From positions 3,038,001 to 3,102,000 of the forward strand of contig OZ005695.1 in assembly GCA_963930775.1 (NCBI GenBank): 64,000 nucleotides of DNA. The letters are read 5' to 3'. This DNA comes from Cliona cf. orientalis (lineage: Eukaryota > Porifera > Demospongiae > Clionaida > Clionaidae). The notes beneath the pieces are model-generated. The model was not told where the DNA came from. It did no database searches and was given only the letters and a program-made list of their open reading frames with translations. Shown piece after piece: positions 21,596 through 32,519 of this stretch; positions within the stretch are counted from its first letter, which is position 1, and each line of letters opens with the position of its first letter. A program made the position numbers and the translations under genes.

Positions 21596-24391
21596 GTGAT
21601 CGAAACATCTATCTATGACCAAGAGATACTCCCTACAAACTACAACATATATCGCAGGGACAGACCCTCACGTGAAGGTGGAGTACTGATTGCCATCAAA
21701 GACACCATCCCTGCCTCAGTTATTCCTTCCCACCTGACTAACAATGCTCCAGAAATCATAACAGTTATGTTAAATCTTCGCAAATCCACTATCCTCAGTT
21801 GTGTATATCTTCCACCCTGTCCGAGCGACTCCCTCATGACTAACACAATTTCAAGCCTGACACAAGTCATCCAATCAAACCCATCAACTGACACCATAAT
21901 CGTCGGTGACTTCAACTTACCAGATATCCAATGGGACACACTCTCCTCCGCCTCCTCCTCATCAAATGCCTTCTGTGACTTTGTCTTTGACAACTCACTG
22001 ACCCAATTAATTGACCAACCAACACATATTAAAGGCAATATCCTTGACCTAATACTCTGTAACTCATGCGACTGTGTCACTAACATAATTTTGGCCTCTG
22101 ATAACAACTGGATATCCTCGGATCATTTTGCAGTTACTTTCCACCTTTCCCAACTCATCCACCCAACTCCAACTACAACTCCCAAATATGTATTTGACTT
22201 CCCCAAAGCCAATTACAATGGCATTCTGTCATATTTGTTCGACTTCGACTACTCCTCATGCTTACACAGTCAGGATGTTGACTCCATATGGGACATAATA
22301 AAGAATTCTATCTACACTGCGATGAATACCTTCATACCCAAGGTTCGACTTAGACGTCACCAGTTTCCCTGTTGGTATACACCCGAACTGAGACACCTCT
22401 CAAAATGCCTGCAATCCTCTAAAAAAAGGTTCTCTAAACACCCCACAACTCACCTCCATCTCAAAATAAACAATCTGGAATTGGAATACCGCAACAAAAT
22501 CCTACAGGCTAAATCCAGCTATGAATCACACCTAGTTCATTCATTTGCTGGGTCACACAATGCCAGAATATATGACTACATTCGCTCCTTAAGCAAGAAA
22601 AGTACCATCCCTTCTACTGTATCTCTTGATAACTGCAGTGCAACCTTGGACTCAGGAAAGGCTGAACTCTTCAATACTTTCTTTCATTCAGTCTTTACTA
22701 GAAGCTCTTTCTCTCTACCAAATATGAGTTCTCTTCCCCTGCCTTCCTCTTGCATTTGTTCTTTAACCTTCTCTGACACGGAGGTATTTGAAGCCATTTC
22801 ATCACTTGATCCTACAAAATCCAGTGGATGTGACGGCATTGGCCCCAAACTATTAAAACACTGTGCCTTAGCTCTTTATGAGCCCTTACATCATCTCTTT
22901 TCAGTAAGTCTATCCAAGCACTCCATTCCTTACGAGTGGAAATGCCACTCAATAACCCCAATCTTTAAATCAGGAGATAAATCCCAGGTCAAAAACTATC
23001 GACCCATATCATTGCTATGCATAGTGTCTAAAGTTCTTGAACACCTCATCTACAGCAAAGTCTGCAAATTCATTACTGACAACAATATTCTCTACCACCA
23101 CCAATTTGGTTTTCGACAGCACCACTCCACGACTCAGCAGCTACTAATTTTTCTAAGTAACATCCTCGGTGCTCTTAACAACTGCTCCCGATGTGACATT
23201 GTCTACCTCGACTTCAAAAAAGCATTCGATAGTGTTCCACACCAAGAACTGCTGCTGAAATTGTGGGAGGTTGGTGTAGTGGGAAGCCTGTGGAGATGGT
23301 TCCGTGAATACCTAACCAACAGATATCAGTGTGTATGCATTAATAATTGTAACTCTTCAACTCTGCCAGTAATCTCAGGTGTTCCCCAGGGAAGTCTGCT
23401 TGGTCCTCTCCTCTTTCTTATATACATTAATGATTTACCATCCTCTTTGAACCACTCTGACACTTTTCTTTTCGCTGATGATACCAAATGTCTCCGACCA
23501 GTATGCTCCCCTCATGACTGTTCTCTATTGCAATCTGATCTTGATGCTTTATCCTCTTGGAGTACCCACTGGAAACTGATGTTCAACGAGACTAAGTGTT
23601 TTCTCCTTTCTATTGATTCTGGACATACATCTACTGATCAAAGTGACCATCAATATCACATCAATGGACTATCCATCTCCTCAAGTAGCCAGCAGAAAGA
23701 TCTCGGCATCATAATATCCTCTGACCTATCATGGTCTGACCACATATCCAAAATAGTATCAAATGCTTACAAAATACTAGGCCTGCTTCGCCGATCATTC
23801 TGTTCTCCAAACAATACTACCACCAAGAAAAGACTGTACATCTCTCTTGTTAGATCGCAGCTTCTCTATGGGTCCCAAATGTGGAGACCCCTGCAGCGGA
23901 AAGATATGAACAAAATCGAATCAGTACAACATCGAGCCACAAAGTTCATACTCAATGACTATACGTCCGACTATAGATCAAGATTAATCGACCTCCATAT
24001 TTTACCGCTCTCAATGCTGCTTGAACTCTGTGATATCTGTTTTTTTGTAAAGTCGCTAAAACTCACTTCATCCAACATCTCATTCAACATCTTAAACTAC
24101 ACCTCATTCAGCCAGAATTCAACCAGATCTAAAAGCTACAGCAAACTAGTACAGCCCCTTATCAAGAACAACAGAGACAAGCAATTTTATTTCAACAGAT
24201 TGCCTTATCTATGGAACTCATTGCCACCGATTGATCTAAGTCTCTCCTTCACTACCATTAAAAGTAAACTAATGGTCATCTTTTGGGATACATTCATTTC
24301 AAAGTTCAATCCTAATAATTATTGCACATACTTCTTCTCATGTCCTTGCCCTAGGTGTTTTTCCCATCCAAAGTCATGCTTCTCTATATAA
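21596..24391 (+). CDS. LINE endonuclease (partial) and reverse transcriptase
   Basis: 931 codons open to a TAA. The first codons come from the host repeat. LINE sequence begins around residue 5. The exonuclease-endonuclease-phosphatase domain lacks its N-terminal part with the first catalytic Asn and Glu; GDFNLPD (residues 104-110) and SDHF (175-178) are present. The reverse transcriptase spans about 455-700 with YLDFKKAFDSVPH (537-549), GVPQGSLLGP (595-604) and FADD (626-629). The C-terminal region matches the usual CR1/Jockey extension. No RNase H was recognised. It has no stop or frameshift over its length but cannot encode a full endonuclease. Confidence 0.88.
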   Translation: MIETSIYDQEILPTNYNIYRRDRPSREGGVLIAIKDTIPASVIPSHLTNNAPEIITVMLNLRKSTILSCVYLPPCPSDSLMTNTISSLTQVIQSNPSTDTIIVGDFNLPDIQWDTLSSASSSSNAFCDFVFDNSLTQLIDQPTHIKGNILDLILCNSCDCVTNIILASDNNWISSDHFAVTFHLSQLIHPTPTTTPKYVFDFPKANYNGILSYLFDFDYSSCLHSQDVDSIWDIIKNSIYTAMNTFIPKVRLRRHQFPCWYTPELRHLSKCLQSSKKRFSKHPTTHLHLKINNLELEYRNKILQAKSSYESHLVHSFAGSHNARIYDYIRSLSKKSTIPSTVSLDNCSATLDSGKAELFNTFFHSVFTRSSFSLPNMSSLPLPSSCICSLTFSDTEVFEAISSLDPTKSSGCDGIGPKLLKHCALALYEPLHHLFSVSLSKHSIPYEWKCHSITPIFKSGDKSQVKNYRPISLLCIVSKVLEHLIYSKVCKFITDNNILYHHQFGFRQHHSTTQQLLIFLSNILGALNNCSRCDIVYLDFKKAFDSVPHQELLLKLWEVGVVGSLWRWFREYLTNRYQCVCINNCNSSTLPVISGVPQGSLLGPLLFLIYINDLPSSLNHSDTFLFADDTKCLRPVCSPHDCSLLQSDLDALSSWSTHWKLMFNETKCFLLSIDSGHTSTDQSDHQYHINGLSISSSSQQKDLGIIISSDLSWSDHISKIVSNAYKILGLLRRSFCSPNNTTTKKRLYISLVRSQLLYGSQMWRPLQRKDMNKIESVQHRATKFILNDYTSDYRSRLIDLHILPLSMLLELCDICFFVKSLKLTSSNISFNILNYTSFSQNSTRSKSYSKLVQPLIKNNRDKQFYFNRLPYLWNSLPPIDLSLSFTTIKSKLMVIFWDTFISKFNPNNYCTYFFSCPCPRCFSHPKSCFSI

Positions 24392-24488
24392 ATTATTCAT
24401 CAAGCTTAATTCTATGTATCATTTATTATTGTTTTTGTCAGGCTGTTACAGTATTCTTTGTAGCAGGCCTTCAGCTCAGCTGTAAAGT

Positions 24489-24542
<54 letters not shown>
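21608..24542 (+). mobile_element. 5'-truncated CR1/Jockey-group LINE
   Basis: A non-LTR retrotransposon copy of about 2.9 kb. Its left border falls inside the endonuclease domain, where ATCGAT-repeat sequence of the host element stops, so the 5' end is missing. The 3' end carries a TAA-repeat tail (24491-24542), common in CR1-like elements. No clear target duplication was seen, which is usual when the target is repetitive. The intact reading frame suggests a recent copy. Confidence 0.85.
24491..24542 (+). repeat. TAA microsatellite, LINE tail
   Basis: About 17 repeats of TAA directly after the LINE 3' end, bordering the ATCGAT arm of the host element. Confidence 0.9.
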
Positions 24543-24543
<1 letters not shown>

Positions 24544-24671
24544 TCGATGATCGATACACTGATCGAAACATCGACATCGATGATCGATACACGAACATCA
24601 GTGATCGAGATGTATGGAAACATCGATGCGATTGTACAAACATGAATTTTGTCCACTATGGCGCTCCATAG

Positions 24672-24976
24672 TACCCAGGCCCGGAAGGAGGAGGAAAGAG
24701 GGCCTGGTACCTATTGCACGCGCATGCGCCAACTACCCCAAGAAAACCTGGGGTGTCGCGAACGACTGTATGCTTGTTCGCCGTCCTCTCGCGGCCTAGA
24801 GCACGAGGCTACACCGATATGACATCGCTTCGTACCCTACGCGCGAGAGGAGAGCGAAAAGGCGTACAGTCGTTCGTCGCACCCCAGGTTTTCTTGGGGT
24901 AGTTGGCGCATGCGCGTGCAATTGGTACCAGGCCCTTTCTCCTCCCCCTCGATCAAAGGGCCTGGATGCGAGGCTA
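24672..24976. mobile_element. Palindromic miniature element with CCAGGCCC ends
   Basis: About 305 bp. The left half (from GGGCCTGGTACC near 24702 through CGCGCATGCGCCAACTACC and AAGAAAACCTGGGGTG) recurs inverted in the right half up to about 24950. The right end reads GGGCCTGGATGCGAGGCTA, the complement of the TAGCCTCG hairpin-family end. It abuts the right arm of the LINE-split element. No coding capacity. Confidence 0.75.
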
Positions 24977-25550
24977 ATATCCCACCTGATTGGCCGAAAG
25001 TCACATGCGCACCATAGTGTACTGTACTACATGCATAGCAACAGAATGAGGTGAAACAAGAATAAATAACAACTCTTGGGTGAACCATGGCTATTTGAGT
25101 CAACCAGTGTCGAGCCAGACCAGTGCTTCAGCTTTCCGTGAGTGGAAGACAGCCAGAGTTGGGGGGATGGGGGAACAGTTTCCCTTATTCCACATTTTAA
25201 TAAGGGATCATATAGCCCCATCCCCCAGTTCGTTTGTTTTGAATGCATATGATTGAGTCAATTATCCGATGTTTGGGTTTTGTCTTCTACCTGCCTTATA
25301 CACCACTGGCATGATATATAATACTAGCAGGGCATTTGGGGGCGAGCCTGAGCGAGCGCCGAATTCTGTCAAATTTTACTTTGAGGTGTGGCTGTATACA
25401 TAGCTGCCATGCGATAGCCCCCTCCGCCTAGTGTCTATTCTATGCCGTAAGTGTATGCCAACAGTGAGCCTCGTCCCCAGGTCGCCAAGTTAGCTAGCTC
25501 GTGCGCGCATGCGTATACCATCACGTGATTTCATAGATACGCCCTTAGCG
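24977..25550. other. Region upstream of Plavaka-like gene; no gene recognised
   Basis: No protein-coding exon was recognised. It may contain the 5' end of the transposon whose gene starts at 25551, but inverted ends were not found. A partial hairpin-family word (GCCTCGTCCCCAGG) lies near 25468. Confidence 0.4.
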
Positions 25551-28500
25551 ATGATGGAGTTCGTCTGCGAAATTTGCACTTGTTCATTCTCCTGCAATTC
25601 TAAGTTGGAAAGACACCGCAGAAGTAAAAGCCATATTTCATTTTTGGAAAGCCTATCGTTGCCCGTTCCTACAGTTGAACAAAATGGTCCTACTGTCAGC
25701 TATGAAACTCCGAATCCGATGCAAACAGATTTATCTTCTAATGTCCGTGTTGAGGTGAGGAAACATTACCTTCATCTTGAATCTAATAATTTAATATCAT
25801 AATTTTTCATATTTATTAATAGGTTGTTCTGGGTGTGAATTACAACTCCTTGGACACAGTTAACGTTAACTCTGCTGCCCAACATCAATCTGATGATGAT
25901 ACTACTAGTACTGTCGATTCAGATTGTTCACACACTCTTGAAGATACAGGTATATTATCATGTCAAGCTTATTATGGTATGTATGACTATACCGGTATAT
26001 ATTAATAGATTATGATGGTATTATGACGGTAATGATGACTCATAATCACGCAGGTGGAAAGGACTACTACCCATTTCCCAACAAAATTTTTGCTCTTCTG
26101 TACATGCTGGTTCACAGCCCTAGAAGAATAGTATGATCAATATCATGACGCTACAAATAATATTGTCACATTATTGTATATACTTGAATTGTAGGGTGAT
26201 GTCAGCTTAGAGTACTTACTATCCGTTGTAAGGCTCTGTGGAATTTCAGCACCAAGTTTGAAAACATTGAAAGCCTTTAATCTGCCTGGATTCCTTCCTC
26301 CTCGAAGGGTACAATCTTATACAAAGCTTGATTAAAATCATTGAACTAGCTATCCATTGACAGTGTGTTGCTGTTTCTGGACTACCTTTCTATGTCAACA
26401 ACTTGTCAAACATCATAAAACAAAACATGGGAAATCCCGAAGTAGCAAAACAACTGGCTAGATATCCAATTGAGCCTCAAAACTGCTACAAGTACGTAGT
26501 GAATCACAAGATACTGAGTCATTAATAATGCAATATCGTAAAATATTAGGGAACTATTCCATGGTGAAAGGTGGAGAGAAGATCCAAGATTTGCGGCACC
26601 AATGGCAATTCTGGAAAATGGCGATAATGTTTTTCTGCACGATTGTGTATACCTTCACCACCCAATAGGAGTCGTAATGGCAATAGTGTGTCATTTCTTT
26701 CAAAGGGTATATATTAATAACTAACACAATCACGTATACTATAAAATAAAATTTTGTATATTATATATAGGAAGGACAAACGGATGTGTTTGCTGAGGTT
26801 GACATTATTTTAGACATGGCAACCTTTAAGGCTATGGTCCCTGAAAGTGTCCTTTACTATCTGCAACCAGGAACAATGATCTTATTTGACCACATCACTG
26901 TGTCTACATCATCATTCATATGCTGTGTTGCTGATCATGAGCGGCCAGTTTCACTTGTAATCTGACCAACAAAGTTTGAATCAGATGCAGCCCGAGGTAT
27001 TAATTTTGATAATTCTAATGCGTGTGTGTGTACATAGCATAGGCCAACTCTATAACCAACCCCCATGCAATCAATTAGTTCACCAAGGCATATATATGCA
27101 CATCAGCGGGGTTCCCCATACCCCTAAAATCGCTAGTGAAATAGGGACATTGTGGTGTCATTTCACTGGCTTCTGTAGAATTGTATCAATGGAGCTCCCT
27201 CTTCTTGTCATACTCAGTAATTAGAGTCTTAACCACCTACCTGCCCACATGTACTTGAGATAAGAGATACTAATTAACTTGTGGTGGTCTACTATACTAA
27301 CAAAACAGGAATGTAGAGCCAAACTTGTACCCAATAAATGGAAGACAGCATCTATGGGCAAACCTGTGGTGATGCTACCACTGTGTCTATTCTCAGATGA
27401 CACTAGCGGCAACAGGTACCATCTATTTCAACATCTCCGTATAATATTATATACAATGTTCTTTTACTGAAACAGGTCAAAAAAGTGGCACAAATTTGAC
27501 TTGTGGGCTCTCTTGTTTGCTGGGTTACCACGACATGAAAACAGCAAACTGGAGAATATTCACCTGATATGTTGCTCAGATAAAATTTCGGCTCTTGAGA
27601 TGTCCCAACCAATATCAGATGAACTTCTTCAACTTGAGTTGGAGGGAGTAGAGGTGTACGACTCCTACCTCAAGCAGAATGTCCTCGTTGTGGCACCGCT
27701 GTTGTTATTAATGGCTGACAATCCAAGGGCATCTGAGTTAATAAACCACATGGGAAGCAGTGCAAACTATTTCTGCAGAATATGTCTGGTACAAGATACA
27801 CATTTTATAAAGTTTGTACAATTATACCATGGAATTGATGCAGGTTAACAAAGATGAGGATCCAACAACAAGTGGAGCACTTCGAACATCTGGTAACTCA
27901 CTGAGACAGATCATTGATATCCGTTCTCAAACCCTAGAGGTGGAAAAGAATTCTCGTAGGAAAAGCAGTGGACTACGGGAATGTGAAAACCCTCTTCTGA
28001 TGCTACCTGCTGATTTATTCCAGTAAGTATAGTCATCTTGTACACATGTGGTTTTACCTTTTTAACCACAACGTTCTCTTTGTACAGAAGTTCACCAATT
28101 GAAGTACTGCATACTGTTTTGCTAGGGCCATACAAGTACCTGCTTCAAATAGTCATGCCAAAATTGACTGCTCTGCAGAAAAGGGAGATTAATGCCCGCA
28201 TAAGTGCCTTCACTTTCTCTGGATTTAGAACAAAGTTGAAGGGCAACATCTGCCGGTAGGAAATATTAGATAAAGGAAATAACAATAATGATGTAATAAA
28301 TATTATATATAGATACTACAACTCGTACTTTGGAAGGGATTACAAAGCATGGGCACAGATGGCACCGTTTATCATCATGCCCTATCTCAGTGATGTGGAA
28401 AAGAAAGCTTGGATGGCATTGACCAAGGTATTTAAAGTGATTCACGAAAGTTTACTATATAGCATCAGATTCTATACTTATATATATGCATACCTTTAAA

Positions 28501-29727
28501 CGACTCCAAACAGGTGTTTCAGCTCTGCTATTGTAACTACTTTGAACCTGACTGTGAGGAGGAATGGAGAGCAATGTGCAAGGACTTTGTAGACAGTGTT
28601 ACAACTGCATATCCAGAGCTGTCAAGGAAGCAGAAGTATTTTTACACGTTGTTGACAGCATGAAGGCATTTGGACCTACCTCTTCCTATTGCACAGAAAG
28701 GTACAATACAAAATCCACAAACCATGCACAACTTCAATGGACACTGTCCTACATACAGGTGTGAAACTTTCAACGGACTGATGAGGGAGCAAAACATCTA
28801 TGGAAACCATCAGGCACCAAGCCGAGACATCGCCACTAGATTCGCTCTCATGGATCATGTGAGATATCTGTGTGATGGGGGACTTTCTGAGAATAAAATG
28901 ATGTAAGATTCACTATTACTTTTAACATAATTATGTGATAAACCTATAATGCACAGTGTTGGGAGAGACCTAAAGGAATTGTTCACAACAAAACAAGTGC
29001 AGAGATTCTTCAATGGCACACCAGCTTGTATGGCCGAGGACAAAGGCATATACCAACATGGTGCAATGCGTATGGTACGTCTACCATTGCTAATTCAATT
29101 CAAGTATGTGCACATAATTTATAGATCTGTTACCGCTACATGTAGCAAGGCAAACCCAAGGTGCTCAAAGATATTCTTATCCATTGGGATGAACATGGAG
29201 ACGTTGACATTGGATCGCTAATGGAACTGGACAATGCAGAGGAGAGGGTGATTCCATTCAAGGCCATCAACTTGATGTTATCGAATGGTAGGACAGCCCT
29301 GGTTCATAATGGAGAATTTATTCAACATCAACTTGATGTGAGTTTGTACCATGGTTGTTATAACGATGAAATCAACTACTTTTCTACGCAGGATGGGTTT
29401 GCTCTGGGCCAACTTTTGATGAGCTATCGCAGTCCATCGGAAGGTGATTGCTGTCTTGTGAGGCCATATGATCCAGTCACGATACCTGACGGCACCATTA
29501 TAAGAAACGAGTTGGACTGCCCTCTTGTCGAACGCGACAACCATATCATATCCCTGCCACCACAAAGTATCTTGAGATCAGTCTCCATCGTCCATGAATG
29601 CCTAAGTACGTGTGTGTTCAGGGAGATGGAAAAGATCCAAACTGTTGAAAGAGAGTGCGTAAAATTAATTTTTGAACATGACTGGAGCAATCCCCATTAC
29701 TGTTGGAACAAATATTGCATCAGTTAA
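25551..29727 (+). CDS. Plavaka/CACTA-like transposase gene, 16 exons
   Basis: Exons 25551-25754, 25823-25949, 26054-26130, 26195-26308, 26364-26491, 26550-26706, 26771-26956, 27309-27415, 27476-27788, 27844-28022, 28088-28255, 28313-28427, 28514-28700, 28759-28902, 28957-29074, 29146-29727; about 968 residues. The phases fit throughout except in exon 13. It starts with a C2H2 finger (CEICTCSF...HRRSKSH). Motifs known from fungal Plavaka transposases follow: YYPFPNKIFALLY, ELFHGERWREDPRF, PLCLFSDDTSGNRSKKW, HTVLLGPYKYL, GPTSSYCTER and YGNHQAPSRDIA. In exon 13 the frame shifts by one base at a short T run near 28640, where one more T would restore agreement with the family; this may be a mutation or a sequencing error. 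Introns are mostly 50-100 bp. It is either a transposon near intactness or a domesticated copy; the transposon ends were not found. Confidence 0.82.
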
Positions 29728-30077
29728 CTTTCTATTTATCACTGCATGCACACTTCATCATCCACTTGTTTATTCTCACCTTCATATGCCATAATATTAT
29801 TATGTCACAGGATTCATCTGTGTGTAGTAAATTTCGGGATCGTGTCGACATCTCATATTGCAGTATCAAATCGGTATCATCATAAATTCTTGTCGTTCCG
29901 AGATCGAGATTCTGTATTGAATCGGGAACGGGGATTCGACATCGATACAGTCTTGCGCCGCAGATTCCCGAACCGATACATATGGTACAGGGTCGATTCA
30001 ATACAGTTTTCGATCCCGAATCGAGAATTGGTTTCTGGGTGTGTAGGTTCAGCTGGTCCATGGCCTGATGTGAAAAG
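29728..30077. other. Spacer between transposase gene and next gene
   Basis: No exon was recognised. Two similar GATTCGAC/GATCGAGATTC word groups occur at about 29895-30020 in opposite orientation, possibly the edge of an inverted-repeat element. Confidence 0.4.
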
Positions 30078-31229
30078 ATGTCCAAAGCCCAGCCACTGGA
30101 CAAAGAATGTCTTCTCTTCACGTCGAGGCACGCTCACCACAGTGCCGTGTGGTGTATAGAAGGCTTCTCTCTTCCCAAGCTTTGTGTAGCTTGTGCTACA
30201 GAAAGACTAGAAACTAAAGATGAACTCCAGATACACGTCAAGAAGGTTCTCTCCGAGTTCCAAGCCCTGCTGAGTGCGTCTAGTGAGGGTGACAGAAGTG
30301 GCTGTAGGCTATGTGGCGTTTCTGGAGCACCTATGTGGACTCCTCTTTGGTATGTTCTTATTGTACTAGTCAACACCCCTGAGCGATATCTAACCAAGCC
30401 TTCACATACAGGGCTGCTGTTATCAAAAGATGTATCCATTGCCCAACTCTCATTGGGAGGTAATAAACTACCTTTTCATATGGCATATTTGTACATGGTA
30501 CAGACACAAATTTATTGCTTGGTTTCCAGTGCTGATGTTGTTACTTAAAATGACCATGACGCCGGATTTGAATATACCTAGAAAACTGATGGAGAGAACT
30601 ATACACACTGTAAGCTGTGCATGATATTGAGTCTATAGGCACGGCCAATTCTTTATTATATTTTTTGTAGACGATGACATCTCATAACTTCCAAACTTCA
30701 CTCCCTCTTCTGGTGTTCCTGGGTCAGCTACTTCAGTCAAGTGACCAACTTTGTTCAGAAATCACCAGTGCCTTTAGTAAGTATAGTGTGTCGTGCACGT
30801 GCATGTGACATGAATTAAAGATTAATTGAATCTTGATTAGACACTATTTGACATAATTATCACTTGATTGTTTATTTACAGGTAGCTTTTTTGAGTTCTT
30901 AATTGGAGGGTTGACCTATCCCGATGAGAGTGTCAAGTCAGCAGTTGTTCACATACTGGCACGAGTGTGCAGCCACTCACCTCCCAACAGCCTGCCTCTT
31001 CCAATGATGCAGAATATCTGTAAACATGTATCCACTAATTTGGCCAACTCCAAATTTAAGGAACTGACAGCCAATTTGTTAGGTATAGTAGTAATATCAA
31101 TAGCTGTAATTTATGAGATGAGTCTTTTGTTGGCATGTATGTATTCAGATTTTGTTCAGAACATGTTGAAGAATAGTGTCTATACCCAGTGCTTACTTCA
31201 GGCGGATCGACTCAATTCCGAAGCAAAAG
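30078..31229 (+). CDS. Unrecognised helical-repeat-like protein, 5' five exons
   Basis: Exons 30078-30459, 30530-30609, 30671-30776, 30882-31082 and 31149-31229, joined by GT-AG introns with matching phases, about 283 residues, continuing past 31229 in phase 1. It starts at ATG 30078 (MSKAQPLDKECLLF). The protein is rich in Leu/Ser helices (LPLLVFLGQLLQSSDQLC; SVKSAVVHILARVCSHSPP), the look of an ARM/HEAT solenoid. The start has several Cys (CVACATERL; CRLCGVSGAP). A relation to meiosis inhibitor MEI1 came to mind but cannot be shown from sequence alone. The first exon may begin further upstream. Confidence 0.6.
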
Positions 31230-31442
31230 GTGCATACTCCCTGCCCTCATAATCTATCTTCATTGCTGTATCAGTGATATAGTCTATAATATTATAGCCC
31301 CTTGGGCTTTGCATAATACTATATGAGGGGCTACTACTACCAGACTATCACTCTGTATGCATTGATTCATCACATAACAATCATATAACAATAGTCTCCA
31401 CTAAAACAAAATGAAGTATTGGGCCACAGTATTGTAGCAGTA

Positions 31443-31615
31443 CCTAAATTTAGGTTGTGGCTGGCCACCACAGGTGCCATTGTGGTACCTAAATTTAGGT
31501 ATCTACCCCTATAGCGTGCTCCAAACTGTGAATATTGGGCCCTAGTATTGTAGTATAGTGCCTAAATTTAGGTAGTAACTAGCAATCACTGATGGATTTT
31601 ACTGTGGTGCCTAAA
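31443..31615. repeat. Repeated CCTAAATTTAGG palindrome
   Basis: The 12 bp palindrome occurs exactly at 31443-31454, 31488-31499 and 31561-31572, with a partial fourth copy near 31597. GTATTGGGCC-type words precede the first and third. It could be a small tandem unit of about 115 bp or a cluster of binding sites. Confidence 0.6.
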
Positions 31616-32519
31616 TTTTTGGCGTCTGGCTGCCTCATATTCAGGACCTCTAATAATTTTGCTTTCATTTGGACAAAAATTGTTGTCATCTGTACATCTT
31701 TGACGACCATGCTTACGTTAATGTCAGTATTCTCTCTTCTGTAGGACACCTATAATAATATTAACCTGAGCTGTCTTTGCACTTAAATTCAACTCACTGT
31801 CTGATATTTCAAGCAGTGATGCTCAAGGGAGGACATGGAGTGTGGAAACTAATAGATGTTTTTAAATATGTTTCCTTTTGAGAAATATTTTGTTGATCTT
31901 TTAGGTGCCATACTAAAAATTTAAGAAATTTTTTGTATTCTCTTAGATTGTAGTGTTCCTGAAAGAATTGAGAAGAATCATTCCTATTTTGACAATTTGT
32001 TGAATTACTATCACTTTACATCATTTTTTCAGCATCCATGCTAAAGAAATAAATGATTTTTACTACCTTTATTAAAAAATGCTAAGAAAATAGATAATTT
32101 TGGCCCAGATCTTGCAAAAGAGAATTGGATGAAATAAAAGAGAACGTGTTTAATCAGGATTAGGTTAATACGGTACTACATATACTTGCATGGTACCAAT
32201 GTCCTACTTCTTTTTTAATACCACTTAGACTATGATCTAATAGAGCCAGCTATATACAAGTCAGCAAGTGAGTCTCTGATTGATAGCAGCCTCATTCTTA
32301 CATCATGACTAGCTAGGTAGACCAAGTGATGTTTTTAATTCATCAATCCTCTGCCAGCCTTTTAGCATTTAAAAATCACATTTGTAGCCATGAAAGTTGG
32401 ACAAAAATTGAATCATGCTTATTGTGCATTTGGGGGCGTGGCACTCCAGTAATCCTCCACTCCAGTAGTCTACTCCACCGTTCCATTCCACCATTCCAGT
32501 CCACCGAATTCACATACCC

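Larger units (their letters stand above)
21134..24676. mobile_element. Inverted-repeat element split by a LINE
   Basis: The block at about 21147-21320 (CCATAGTGGACAAAATTCAT, then many ATCGATGTTTCGATCA-type words) is found inverted at about 24541-24672. A second stretch of the right arm is seen at about 21555-21607, directly before the LINE. The arms are built of repeats of ATCGAT/GATCGA words. The LINE therefore inserted in the right arm of an older, roughly 600 bp element. The left end carries TAGCCTCG like the hairpin family. Confidence 0.75.

Noticed and set aside
26963-26965. In-frame TGA in the Plavaka-like gene suggesting an early end
   Set aside because: A GT donor at 26957 precedes it and gives the phase needed by the next exon, which carries the conserved DDTSGN block.
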